Shown piece after piece: positions 17,736 through 26,637 of a DNA stretch of 48,698 nt. The stretch spans positions 1-48,698 of IMG/VR virus record IMGVR_UViG_3300044535_001635, one strand, 5' to 3'. Position numbers and translations under genes: made by a program. Origin of the DNA: a virus. Within the stretch, counting starts at the first letter, position 1. Each line of letters begins with the position of its first letter. The notes below the pieces were generated by a model. The model was not told where the DNA came from. It made no database searches and saw only the letters and a list, made by a program, of their open reading frames with translations.

Positions 17736-20700
17736 TGGCAATAAATAAGTTTACATGCCCACCACAAGCATCCGGTCAAGGATCCTTTTCTGACAATCTA
17801 GTTGGTTTACAATTAGTTGACGGTGGTGGACTTACCCAAGCAAATTTTGCCTTCACAACTAATATTACAGAAAAACAAGATAGGAATTTTGAGATTGGTT
17901 CGTTTTCAGACCCAATTTCACTCGACACTATGAATATATCTAATGTCGAAGAATCAAAAATGATTATTGCAAATAATTTCCAGGTATATCCAAATTACGA
18001 TTTATCTCAAGTTACAAACTTTACATTATATGGTTCTTTGGTTCTAAGATTTTCAGCTTCGATTAAAAAGATAATTAATTTTTTTCCAGCAGCTCTTGAA
18101 GTTACAAACCCAAGAATAAATTACTTAACTGGAACAACAGCAATAAACATTGTTTACAATTCTGTTGAAAACGAAACAAAACTTGAATTAGAATTAGAAA
18201 ATATTAATAATCCATTTGGAATTGATTTTACGGTTAATGCTGAAAAAAACTTTCAAGCAACTGAGTTGTCCATTTCAACTTTAAGAAATTTAAAAACTAA
18301 CTATTCAAAATATGTCGTTATTGTTGATGATAAACATTATCCAATAAATGAAATTGTGCCAGTAACAAATGGAGACCAGGTCTTAACAATTTATGTTGAA
18401 GGGAACGCATTTTCTGGTAATTCGGTTAGTTACGACAATATAATAGTTAGACCTAGTGATTTTTATGTTAATAAAGTTTTTAACGAAGATTTTGATGAGG
18501 TAGAAAATTTCTTATTAAATAGAAATAACACACCAATCTATACATCTTATTTTTCAGTACCAATTGAAAATGAGGATGGTACTTTTACGTTCAGTTATAA
18601 AGCATTAAGATTTCCAAAAAACGGTCCTTGGAATTTAGATTTACAAACTAGGTCATTTGATAATTATTTGTCCGAACTTAACAGTTTTGCAACAAGTCTT
18701 GATTTATATAAAACAAATTTAATTTCTAGGTTTTTAACAACTGCATCCATAAAAGAATTTGATACTGTTGATAAAAAAGTTGAAAAAGTACTACAAATTT
18801 ACGGAAGAAGTTTTGATGAAACTAAAACATTTATTGATGCTTTATCAACAATGAACTCAGTTAGGTATAATGTTAAAAATGATATACCATCACAATTACT
18901 TAAGAATTTAGCAGAAACATTGGGTTGGAAAATGAATATGTCGCCAATCACTGAAGATAATTTCTTAAACTCTGTTTTTAGTACAAGTGAAAGTGGTTTT
19001 AGTGGTGTACCAGTAGGTAAGACACCAGATGAAATAAACTATCAGTACTTTAGAAATTTAATTTTAAATTCGGCATTTCTTTTCAAATCAAAAGGAACTA
19101 GAAAATCAATAGAAATACTTTTAAGATTGGTTGGAGCACCAGAATTTCTAGTTGACTTCAACGAGTACATTTATATTGCGGACCAAAGAATTAATATAAA
19201 CGAATTTGATTCTAAATTTAGTATTGTTGCAACAGGAACATATGTTGAATCAATACCAGTTTTGGACCCAACAGATGTTTATTCTGTTATGGGTGTACAA
19301 TATACCGGGGTTACAACTTCAAGTAAAATAATCGACATTTCTTTAACTAGAGAAGATTACCCAATAGATAGCTTTGGTTGTCCAAGTACACCAGTAGATA
19401 GTGAAAATTATTATTTCCAAATAGGTGGTGGATGGTTTGAATCAACACCACAACATAGAATGCCAGAAAAAATAGATTTAACAACATCTGTTTTTACTGG
19501 TACAAATCCTAGTTATCAAACTCAACTATTACCATTTAATTATGGTGAAGAATACCTACAAAGATATCGGAAGTTTCCATATATGGATTTAGGTTTTAGA
19601 CTTAGAAGAGTTATAGATAACAAAAAAAGTTGGTACGATAATGAAAGTGATTTGAGAAAAAGTTCTGATGGTAATTTTAATGCTTATTATTATGCTTCAG
19701 ATGACTGCCTTGTTTTGAATGTTAAAAATGTTGATGTTATGCTGAACCCAAGTTTTGGTTTAGTATATGATGTTTGGAGTATGTCAAGACAATATAATTT
19801 CCCAATTCCAAACGAAGGGTTAAATTACGTACAACCAACTTATTGTAATCCAAATCCAAACACACCTTATCCAAAAAGAGGCGGTATAGATTGGACTGAA
19901 ATTGTACCAAAACCAAAAGAAAAAACTTTCTTTGAGTTTGCACAAACTTTCTGGCGAAATATGATTAACGTTAGAAATAGACAATTTATTACAGATGGTA
20001 AGACTGGTGGTTACCCAACACTATCGTCAATATATTGGAAATATTTAGAGTCACAACAATTAGCTGGAATTAAAAATGATAATTTTAATTATCAAACAAT
20101 GTTGGACTACATTAATGGTATTGGTGATTACTGGATTAGACTAGTAGAACAAATGGTTCCAGCAACAACAATTTGGAACACTGGGGTTAGATTAGAAAAT
20201 TCAATATTCCACAGACAAAAATTTGTGTGGAGAAGACAATTTGGTTGTAAAATTGTACCAATTCCTTGTAAGCCTTGTTCATTAGTGACACAGTTATTTG
20301 CATACGATTGCCCAACACAATTCCTTAGATGTGGATTATATCCTTGGACATACAACCCTATCGGTGGTAGATTTGGTGTTTTACTAACAACCGCATTAAA
20401 CTCTTACTTAGAAAGTCAAGGACTATCTAATTTAGACCAGTGCCAACTTAATACCCTATATACTCAATGGTATGTAATATCAAAATTAAATGGCGTAACA
20501 TTATCAAGTGATTTATTTAGTGAAACTTACGGATACCAAAATTACCCAACTGATTCGGAATGGATTACTGGTGTTGAAACAATACTAACAGAAATTGAAA
20601 ACGATGGATACACGTATGATATTAATATTGATAATGAAACACTTACTATTTATAATGTTAATTGTACACCTTTCGACGATGAAGATATCTTTACACTTGA

Positions 20701-20740
20701 GCTAGGTATAAACTTTACTATACTTTGTTCAGAACAATGA
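17735..20740 (+). CDS. large baseplate-periphery/tail protein with P2 gpI-like segment
   Basis: This protein has 1001 residues. The N-terminal third is beta-rich. The middle (about 325-475) is helical and contains LFKSKGTRKSIEILLRLVGA, resembling the KGTxxAIxxLLRxxG helix of P2 gpI-type tail proteins that connect baseplate to fibres. Residues 700-870 include several Cys (for example IVPIPCKPCSLVTQLFAYDC). The last about 65 residues (DSEWITGVETILTEIENDG to NFTILCSEQ) resemble the C-terminus of the next gene product. It overlaps the adhesin gene by 16 bases. I infer a role in attaching fibres or adhesins to the baseplate. Confidence 0.7.
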   Translation: MAINKFTCPPQASGQGSFSDNLVGLQLVDGGGLTQANFAFTTNITEKQDRNFEIGSFSDPISLDTMNISNVEESKMIIANNFQVYPNYDLSQVTNFTLYGSLVLRFSASIKKIINFFPAALEVTNPRINYLTGTTAINIVYNSVENETKLELELENINNPFGIDFTVNAEKNFQATELSISTLRNLKTNYSKYVVIVDDKHYPINEIVPVTNGDQVLTIYVEGNAFSGNSVSYDNIIVRPSDFYVNKVFNEDFDEVENFLLNRNNTPIYTSYFSVPIENEDGTFTFSYKALRFPKNGPWNLDLQTRSFDNYLSELNSFATSLDLYKTNLISRFLTTASIKEFDTVDKKVEKVLQIYGRSFDETKTFIDALSTMNSVRYNVKNDIPSQLLKNLAETLGWKMNMSPITEDNFLNSVFSTSESGFSGVPVGKTPDEINYQYFRNLILNSAFLFKSKGTRKSIEILLRLVGAPEFLVDFNEYIYIADQRININEFDSKFSIVATGTYVESIPVLDPTDVYSVMGVQYTGVTTSSKIIDISLTREDYPIDSFGCPSTPVDSENYYFQIGGGWFESTPQHRMPEKIDLTTSVFTGTNPSYQTQLLPFNYGEEYLQRYRKFPYMDLGFRLRRVIDNKKSWYDNESDLRKSSDGNFNAYYYASDDCLVLNVKNVDVMLNPSFGLVYDVWSMSRQYNFPIPNEGLNYVQPTYCNPNPNTPYPKRGGIDWTEIVPKPKEKTFFEFAQTFWRNMINVRNRQFITDGKTGGYPTLSSIYWKYLESQQLAGIKNDNFNYQTMLDYINGIGDYWIRLVEQMVPATTIWNTGVRLENSIFHRQKFVWRRQFGCKIVPIPCKPCSLVTQLFAYDCPTQFLRCGLYPWTYNPIGGRFGVLLTTALNSYLESQGLSNLDQCQLNTLYTQWYVISKLNGVTLSSDLFSETYGYQNYPTDSEWITGVETILTEIENDGYTYDINIDNETLTIYNVNCTPFDDEDIFTLELGINFTILCSEQ

Positions 20741-22935
20741 GTTTTATAGCATTTCCATCAATATTAATAACAGGCGATTGTAGTAATACCTCTTCTGGTG
20801 TTCTACAATTTGAAATAGTTGGGGGTAGTCCTGATTGGATTGTATATGAAGGCCCTAGTATTAGTGGTTTATTACCAACCTCAGCGGTTACATCTTTAGA
20901 CCCATATTATTATGTTAATAATTTACCAGTTGGGAATTATAATCTAACAATTCAGGACTCGGATTTACCACCAACAATACAATACCTATCTTTTACAATT
21001 TCATCTGGTGTAACAGTTTCACTTACTTGTGAAGGAACAACTTGTAATCTTAATAACGGCTCTATAACGGCAACTACTGAAACATATGTTAATGGAACCG
21101 AAATATATTTATACGACATTTTAAATAATTACATTGATAGTGGTACCACATCGACATTACAAAACTATGTTGTTTTTAACAACCTTTCACCAGATTCTTA
21201 TTACGTTGACGCGTTTGATTATGGTGGTTGTTCTGGTACTTCAGAATCTTGTGTGATTAGGTCTTCTACAAATTTTACATTTGGGTATTATAAGGTAAAT
21301 TCAGCTGGGTGTGTACCAGGAATTAATAATGGAAAAATATACATTACCGGCCTTACAAGCCCAACAAGTGCTTATACAATAAATTGGTTAGCCAATGTTA
21401 ATGGACAAACTGGAACTACTGTAACGGGTTTAACACAAGGTCTTTACCCAGTTGAGATTACAAATTCCGAAGGGTGCACAAATGTTGATTACATACAAAT
21501 AGATGAGGTACAACCTATTCAAATTATAAGTGTTATAACACAACAACCAACTTGTTTACAACCAGATGGTGAATTAAGTGTTGTGATAGATGGTGGAACA
21601 GCACCATATTATTATAGTGGATCAAACAATGATGTTTCAGTAACTTTTGACACAAACTATACATTTACTGGTTTATCTTCTGGTCAATTTTCATTCTCCG
21701 TTACAGATTCGGCACTATGTACCGTAACTGGTCAGTACACACTTTCACCACCAAATTCATTTGCTTCGGTTGATTTAATAACAACAAACTCAAATTGTAA
21801 TGCAAATAATGGTATTTTAGATGTTTATATTAATAATGGTATTGGAAGTGGAAACTATACATTCACATTATCTGGTGCAAATGGAACATATATATCAAAC
21901 ATAGTTGGTGGGGTCTACAAACAATTCGCCTCACTAGGTAATGGTTCATATACTTTATTTATTGATAACAATTTAGGTTGTGTTTACACCGGGACAACAA
22001 GTATTTCATCTGTTGATAAATTTGTAATTTCGGCATCAACAACTGGAACAACTTGTGGACTCTCAAATGGAAAATTCAGTGTCTCTGTTTCAAGTGGTGC
22101 AACATTTCCAATAGTTTATAGTTTAACTGGACCTACAAATATACCTTTTCAGTTTAATGGTAATTTTAATGGTCTTCCATCTGGAAACTATACATTATCG
22201 GTAACAGATAGCACTGGATGTGTTCAGTACAAACCAATATTTATAGCACCATCAAGTAGTGTTTATTTTGACTTTGTAACCTTTAATCCTGTGTTTGGAA
22301 ATGATGGTGAAATAGATGTTCTAATTACAAGTGGAACACCACCATTTACATTTAATTGGACGGGAAATGTGGGATTACAAACTGGTCTTACTATCACCGG
22401 TCTAACATCTGGGGTTTATTCTTGTACCGTAATTGATTTTAATGGATGCTCATTTACAAGAACTGCAAAATTAAAAGGTACTGAAATTTTAGGAACGTAT
22501 ACAACTTTTGAAATCTGTGAAGGTAATTTTCAAAATTCTGGGATAATTGGAAAAAGAGGAATCAAACAAATGTTTAATGAAGGGTTCTATGATTTAACTT
22601 CTGGTGACACAAACTGTATTGTAAATGACGCTAAATTTAGTGTCCAGGTTACAGTTGGTTCAGAAACAAAACAAGACATATTTTATATTTCAACCGGACT
22701 TAATGATTTTCCAAACGACCAAGATTGGGGACTTGCATTAAAAAACATTTTAGAAACATTTGTTGGTATTGGTGAAGTGATAATAGATTATACAAATAAT
22801 AAAATCACTATAACAAATGATTGCAGTGAAATCGAAAAAAATTGTAGAAGGGAAACATATAATTTATTAAATGATACAAAAATCATTTCAAATCTAATAA
22901 TAGAATATAATATATCTTGTGTTTCTTGTGATTGA
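20725..22935 (+). CDS. adhesin-like tail protein with SprB-type repeats
   Basis: This 736-residue protein is made of about six to seven beta modules of 75-90 residues, each ending in a pattern like GNYTLSVTDSTGC, with preceding C-x-x-x-x-G and GGxxPY/F elements (QPTCLQPDGELSVVIDGG). This is the SprB-repeat pattern known from gliding-motility adhesins and gingipain-type surface proteins of Bacteroidetes. The last about 135 residues form a different domain whose end (PNDQDWGLALKNILETF, then NKITITNDC) parallels the C-terminus of the preceding gene. The modular adhesin on a tail suggests host-surface binding. No signal peptide is present, so it is a cytoplasmically assembled virion protein. Confidence 0.8.
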   Translation: MFRTMSFIAFPSILITGDCSNTSSGVLQFEIVGGSPDWIVYEGPSISGLLPTSAVTSLDPYYYVNNLPVGNYNLTIQDSDLPPTIQYLSFTISSGVTVSLTCEGTTCNLNNGSITATTETYVNGTEIYLYDILNNYIDSGTTSTLQNYVVFNNLSPDSYYVDAFDYGGCSGTSESCVIRSSTNFTFGYYKVNSAGCVPGINNGKIYITGLTSPTSAYTINWLANVNGQTGTTVTGLTQGLYPVEITNSEGCTNVDYIQIDEVQPIQIISVITQQPTCLQPDGELSVVIDGGTAPYYYSGSNNDVSVTFDTNYTFTGLSSGQFSFSVTDSALCTVTGQYTLSPPNSFASVDLITTNSNCNANNGILDVYINNGIGSGNYTFTLSGANGTYISNIVGGVYKQFASLGNGSYTLFIDNNLGCVYTGTTSISSVDKFVISASTTGTTCGLSNGKFSVSVSSGATFPIVYSLTGPTNIPFQFNGNFNGLPSGNYTLSVTDSTGCVQYKPIFIAPSSSVYFDFVTFNPVFGNDGEIDVLITSGTPPFTFNWTGNVGLQTGLTITGLTSGVYSCTVIDFNGCSFTRTAKLKGTEILGTYTTFEICEGNFQNSGIIGKRGIKQMFNEGFYDLTSGDTNCIVNDAKFSVQVTVGSETKQDIFYISTGLNDFPNDQDWGLALKNILETFVGIGEVIIDYTNNKITITNDCSEIEKNCRRETYNLLNDTKIISNLIIEYNISCVSCD

Positions 22936-22937
22936 TT

Positions 22938-23234
22938 ATGACAAATTTAACTATAAATTCAATAACTGGTTTAGTACCACCATTTAGTGGTTACGCTTGT
23001 GATGTTTATGGTAATCAATGTGTTTATATTGGTCAAATAATAACAACACCAATTACAATAACATTACCACCACAATTTGATACAGCACCAGCCATAGGTT
23101 TAAAACTGATTGATTCTACTGGTTGTGAAAAATTAATAACACTTATTTGTATTGAAGCTGAACCAGTTGAAAAACAATATCAAGATGGTGACGACTTCTT
23201 CTTTATGGATTATCAAATTTATCAGTTCCAATAA
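22938..23234 (+). CDS. small Cys-containing structural protein, paralogue of the 33585-33806 gene
   Basis: This protein has 98 residues from the ATG at 22938; a TTG six bases upstream would add two residues but the ATG matches its paralogue start. The sequence TNLTINSITGLVPPF, Cys at VYGNQCVYIGQI, then a Pro/Phe strand and LKLIDSTGCEKLI aligns along its length with the minus-strand protein (DITINDISGQTPFDVYVC, CVYSATIT, LRIIDDNDCQINEI). The product adds an acidic, aromatic tail (DGDDFFFMDYQIYQF). It is probably a small beta-sandwich accessory or cap protein of the adhesin encoded upstream. Confidence 0.7.
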   Translation: MTNLTINSITGLVPPFSGYACDVYGNQCVYIGQIITTPITITLPPQFDTAPAIGLKLIDSTGCEKLITLICIEAEPVEKQYQDGDDFFFMDYQIYQFQ

Positions 23235-23246
23235 TAAAACTTAATG

Positions 23247-23254
23247 TATTTATA
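23247..23254 (+). promoter_or_regulatory. TATTTATAAATA motif, candidate late promoter for the tail fibre
   Basis: TATTTATAAATA (23247-23258) contains both TATTTATA and its complement TATAAATA. It lies 13 bases before the fibre start, the same spacing as at 4178-4199 and, within one base, 32122-32142. Confidence 0.5.
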
Positions 23255-23267
23255 AATAAAACTATAG

Positions 23268-25610
23268 ATGGCATTTCTTACCGACAGAACATTAGCAACA
23301 GGAGTTACATTACAAGATTTAATACATATTGTAATAACTGGTGATACATCACAAAATCCGGCTGGTTCATCATATAAAGCAACAATACAACAAGTATCTG
23401 ATGCAATATTAGATGGATTTACTGGTTCTACAGATTATTATGTTACCGGAGGAACATATTCTGGTGGAACATTAGTTCTTGATAGACAGAATGGTTCTGT
23501 AACAATAACTGGATTTACGACTGGTTCTACACAACTATATGAAGTTGGTTCTGGAACTAACTCAACACAAAGAATAGGTGTTAGCTCTAATACTAGTGGT
23601 AACTATTCAGTTGTAAGTGGTGGGATACAAAACACAGCAAGTTGTAATTATTCATTTGTTGGAGGTGGTTCTGGAAATACCGCATCTAATTTATATTCTT
23701 TTGTTGGTGGTGGTCAAACTAACTATGGTGCAGAACCTTACAGTGTTATTACTGGTGGTAAAAACAATCAAACTGGTAGTTCCTATTCTGTTATTGGTGG
23801 TGGATGTAATAATACAGTCGCTTCAATAACAACATCTGGATGTTATAGTATTTTTGGTTCGTCAATTGGTGGAGGATCTTGTAATACAATATCATCATAC
23901 AGTGGAAACTATTATAGTTACGGTAATACAATTGCCGGTGGAACTTGTAATACTACTGTTTCATCAAATTATAACGGTCAAACAATAGGTGGTGGATTTA
24001 AAAATGTAACAAAATGTGGGTTTGCAACCGTAAGTGGTGGATATTGTAACACAGCAAGCGGTTATTACTCAACCGTAAGTGGTGGTGGTGGTAACACATC
24101 AAGTGGGTGTTACTCAACCGTAAGTGGTGGACAATTTAACACGTCAAGTGGATATTGCTCAACCGTAAGTGGTGGATATCAAAACACATCAAGTGGAGGG
24201 TTTTCAACCGTAAGTGGTGGTGGTTGTAACACATCAAGTGGAAACAAATCAACAGTAAGTGGTGGTTATAAAAATACAATTGGTTCAATAACAACAACTG
24301 GACCTGGTTGTGTTGTTTTTGGTTCTGTGATTGGTGGTGGACACGCTAATACAATAGTAAGTGGCACAACAACGTTAAGTTCATATGGTAATACTATTGG
24401 TGGTGGGGCTTGTAATACAAATTTATTTTCTTGTAGGAATGGGCAAACAATAAGTGGTGGGGTTTGTAACACATCAAGCGGAGATTATTCAACAATAAGT
24501 GGTGGACAAACAAATACCACAACTGGAAATAGCTCAACCGTAAGTGGTGGTAGATGTAATACAATAAGTGCTAATTGTTCAACCGTAAGTGGTGGTAGAC
24601 GTAACACAATAAGTGGTATGTATTCAACTATTGTTGGTGGTAATCTGAATATAGTAAATCACGAACGCTCATTTATTGGTGGAGGTCAAGAAAATACATC
24701 AAATTGTAATTACACAACTATATCTGGTGGGTTACAAAATTCTGTTAATTGTAATTATGCAACAATTAGTGGTGGTAGACTTAATTTAGTAAATAATAAC
24801 CACTCAACAATAAGTGGTGGTTATCAAAACACAGCAAGTGGAAGTGTTTCATTTGTTGGTGGTGGAAGAAAAAATACAACTTCTAGTACCTATTCTGTTA
24901 TTGGTGGTGGATACTGTAACACGGCGTCATGTAGTTACTCATCAATTTTAGGAGGATCTGGAAACACAGTAACACATCAATATTCAAGTACCGTTGGTAA
25001 AGATGTTAAATCCGTTTCAGCTTGTACGTTACACGTAAATTATTTAGCCTTACAGGATACACCAGCAAGCGATTCAACAAACAATAATGTTTTAGTGAGG
25101 GACGTGTCAACCGGAGTTGTTAAACAAAGAGATATTACAAGTACTTTAAATAAAAATTACGCATCTTTTTATGACACTGGTGATCAAACAGGTCTTGCAG
25201 GTACAGAATTAACTATGTCGGCAAACACATCAGATTCTTGGAATACTGGAATTACTTTAAGTGCAAATACAAGATTTGTAATACAAAATCCTGGTGTCTA
25301 TAGTTTAGCATTTAGCGCTCAAATGGTAAAAACTGGTGGTAATACTGCTACGCACGCACACATATGGCTTTACCAAAATGGTCTTGATGTACCAAATAGT
25401 GCTAGTCAGATTGGGTTTCCTTCAAATTCTGTATATGTTGTTCCTGCTTGGAATTTCTTTTTTAGTACTACAACACCAAATGAATATGTTGAATTAAAAT
25501 GGGAAATAAATAGTAATGTAGATAACCAATTGTTATTAAAGCATCAACCAGCGACTGGAAATGTACCGGTAATCCCATCTCTTATTGTTACTATTAACCA
25601 AGTAAATTAA
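23268..25610 (+). CDS. tail fibre with 15-residue beta-solenoid repeats and C1q/TNF-like tip
   Basis: The 780-residue fibre has an N-terminal attachment region (about 1-110), then about 28 repeats of a 15-residue unit of the type STVSGGxxNTSSGxY (about 112-575), a connecting segment (LHVNYLALQDTPASDSTNNN, then VSTGVVKQRDI) and a C-terminal jelly roll (about 640-780) with the C1q/TNF pattern FVIQNPGVYSLAFSAQM and ending in LIVTINQVN. The repeats resemble head repeats of trimeric autotransporter adhesins and SGG/NTASG repeats of Bacteroidetes proteins, so a trimeric fibre with receptor-binding tip is likely. Longer inserts (SITTSG...YGN) interrupt the solenoid twice, probably as loops or branches. 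Many repeats carry Cys, unusual for a fibre. Confidence 0.85.
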   Translation: MAFLTDRTLATGVTLQDLIHIVITGDTSQNPAGSSYKATIQQVSDAILDGFTGSTDYYVTGGTYSGGTLVLDRQNGSVTITGFTTGSTQLYEVGSGTNSTQRIGVSSNTSGNYSVVSGGIQNTASCNYSFVGGGSGNTASNLYSFVGGGQTNYGAEPYSVITGGKNNQTGSSYSVIGGGCNNTVASITTSGCYSIFGSSIGGGSCNTISSYSGNYYSYGNTIAGGTCNTTVSSNYNGQTIGGGFKNVTKCGFATVSGGYCNTASGYYSTVSGGGGNTSSGCYSTVSGGQFNTSSGYCSTVSGGYQNTSSGGFSTVSGGGCNTSSGNKSTVSGGYKNTIGSITTTGPGCVVFGSVIGGGHANTIVSGTTTLSSYGNTIGGGACNTNLFSCRNGQTISGGVCNTSSGDYSTISGGQTNTTTGNSSTVSGGRCNTISANCSTVSGGRRNTISGMYSTIVGGNLNIVNHERSFIGGGQENTSNCNYTTISGGLQNSVNCNYATISGGRLNLVNNNHSTISGGYQNTASGSVSFVGGGRKNTTSSTYSVIGGGYCNTASCSYSSILGGSGNTVTHQYSSTVGKDVKSVSACTLHVNYLALQDTPASDSTNNNVLVRDVSTGVVKQRDITSTLNKNYASFYDTGDQTGLAGTELTMSANTSDSWNTGITLSANTRFVIQNPGVYSLAFSAQMVKTGGNTATHAHIWLYQNGLDVPNSASQIGFPSNSVYVVPAWNFFFSTTTPNEYVELKWEINSNVDNQLLLKHQPATGNVPVIPSLIVTINQVN
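23604..24992 (+). repeat. 45-bp tandem repeats within the tail fibre gene
   Basis: Units of 45 bp encode the 15-residue fibre repeat. The DNA core CAACCGTAAGTGGTGG recurs almost unchanged, most densely between about 24027 and 24260 and again near 24535-24600. A larger duplication is visible: the block around 23775-24000 is echoed at about 24240-24470, with shared TCAATAACAACA and TATGGTAATAC words. Near-identical tandem units favour expansion or contraction by recombination. Confidence 0.85.
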
Positions 25611-25644
25611 TTCACTTTAAAGATTTTAACAATATATTTTCAAT

Positions 25645-26625
25645 ATGAAAGATATTGTTTTTGTAACAGCACAACCAGACGTTCCGTATTTTCATTGGCA
25701 AATTAAACTATATGTTCATAATTTTATAGAAAAAGGTATCAAACCAAAACAGATACACGTTTTATTAGCACTTGTTCACGGAATTAAAGAACCAAGTAAA
25801 GGTGCTTTAGAATTAAAGGAATTAGGTGTTAATATACATTTTTATGAAGATAATAGAGATGTAAAATCTTACATACCCAGTATAAAACCGTATCTTGTTT
25901 CACAATGGCTAGAAGAGTTCCCAAAACTGGGTAAAAAAATATTTTTACACGATGCTGATATTATTTTCAGAACACTACCAGACTTTAAAAATCTAGTTAA
26001 AGATGATATAAGTTATTTGTCCGACACAATTGGATATATTGGTTATGATTATATTATGTATTGTTGTAACAACTACGAAACTAGACACCCAAATTCAGAA
26101 AAAGGACAACTAATAAAAGAAATGGCCAGCGTTGTAGGAATAGATGTTGATGTAATAAAAGAAAATCAAAAAAATTCTGGTGGCGGTCAATATCTTATAA
26201 AAAATACAAATTCAGAGTTTTGGAAAAAAGTTTATGATGACTGTACACCACTATATAATCAAATGTTAGACTACCAAAGAAGATTTCCAATCAATCCTGG
26301 TCAGATACAATTTTGGACAGCTGAAATGTGGTCATTACTTTGGAATTTATGGTTATTTGATTACAAAACTGAAATTACAAATGAACTTGATTTTTCTTGG
26401 GCAACAGACAACATAGAAAAATATGAAAAAATGCCTATTCTTCATATGGCAGGTGTAACCGACACTCTTAAATCCACAAAATTTTATAAAGGTGATTATA
26501 TAAATGTTGACCCAATTGAAAAACTACGTGAAAATGAAAATCACTTCAATTACATAGATTCTAATAGTACAACAATAAAATATATTGATGTTATGAAATC
26601 TTATATTGAAAAAACAAAAAACTAA
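25645..26625 (+). CDS. GT-A type glycosyltransferase within the tail-fibre region
   Basis: This 326-residue protein begins with a Rossmann-like segment (MKDIVFVTAQPDVPYFHWQI) and carries a DxD-type motif, LHDADIIF (D103, D105), the metal/nucleotide-sugar site of GT-A enzymes. Further typical elements are NSGGGQYLIKNTNSEFW, where a GG loop precedes an acceptor-side strand, and PILHMAGV with a His near the C-terminus. The pattern recalls peptidyl hydroxyproline/serine glycosyltransferases, a resemblance I hold only loosely. It is a cytoplasmic enzyme without membrane segments. Its position between fibre and Thr-rich adhesin genes suggests it modifies virion proteins rather than DNA or host glycans. 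Confidence 0.8.
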   Translation: MKDIVFVTAQPDVPYFHWQIKLYVHNFIEKGIKPKQIHVLLALVHGIKEPSKGALELKELGVNIHFYEDNRDVKSYIPSIKPYLVSQWLEEFPKLGKKIFLHDADIIFRTLPDFKNLVKDDISYLSDTIGYIGYDYIMYCCNNYETRHPNSEKGQLIKEMASVVGIDVDVIKENQKNSGGGQYLIKNTNSEFWKKVYDDCTPLYNQMLDYQRRFPINPGQIQFWTAEMWSLLWNLWLFDYKTEITNELDFSWATDNIEKYEKMPILHMAGVTDTLKSTKFYKGDYINVDPIEKLRENENHFNYIDSNSTTIKYIDVMKSYIEKTKN

Positions 26626-26626
26626 T

Positions 26627-26634
26627 TATTTATT
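26627..26634 (+). promoter_or_regulatory. TATTTATT motif, candidate late promoter
   Basis: TTATTTATTAGT lies between the glycosyltransferase stop and the next ATG at 26638, in a gap of 12 bases. With only three bases between motif and ATG, the motif may be part of the translation start region instead of a promoter. Confidence 0.3.
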
Positions 26635-26637
26635 AGT

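Noticed and set aside
24027-24600. Regularly spaced DNA repeats that could suggest a CRISPR array
   Set aside because: The repeats are in frame, encode a regular 15-residue protein unit inside a long open gene, and the 'spacers' vary only at codon positions that fit the protein pattern.
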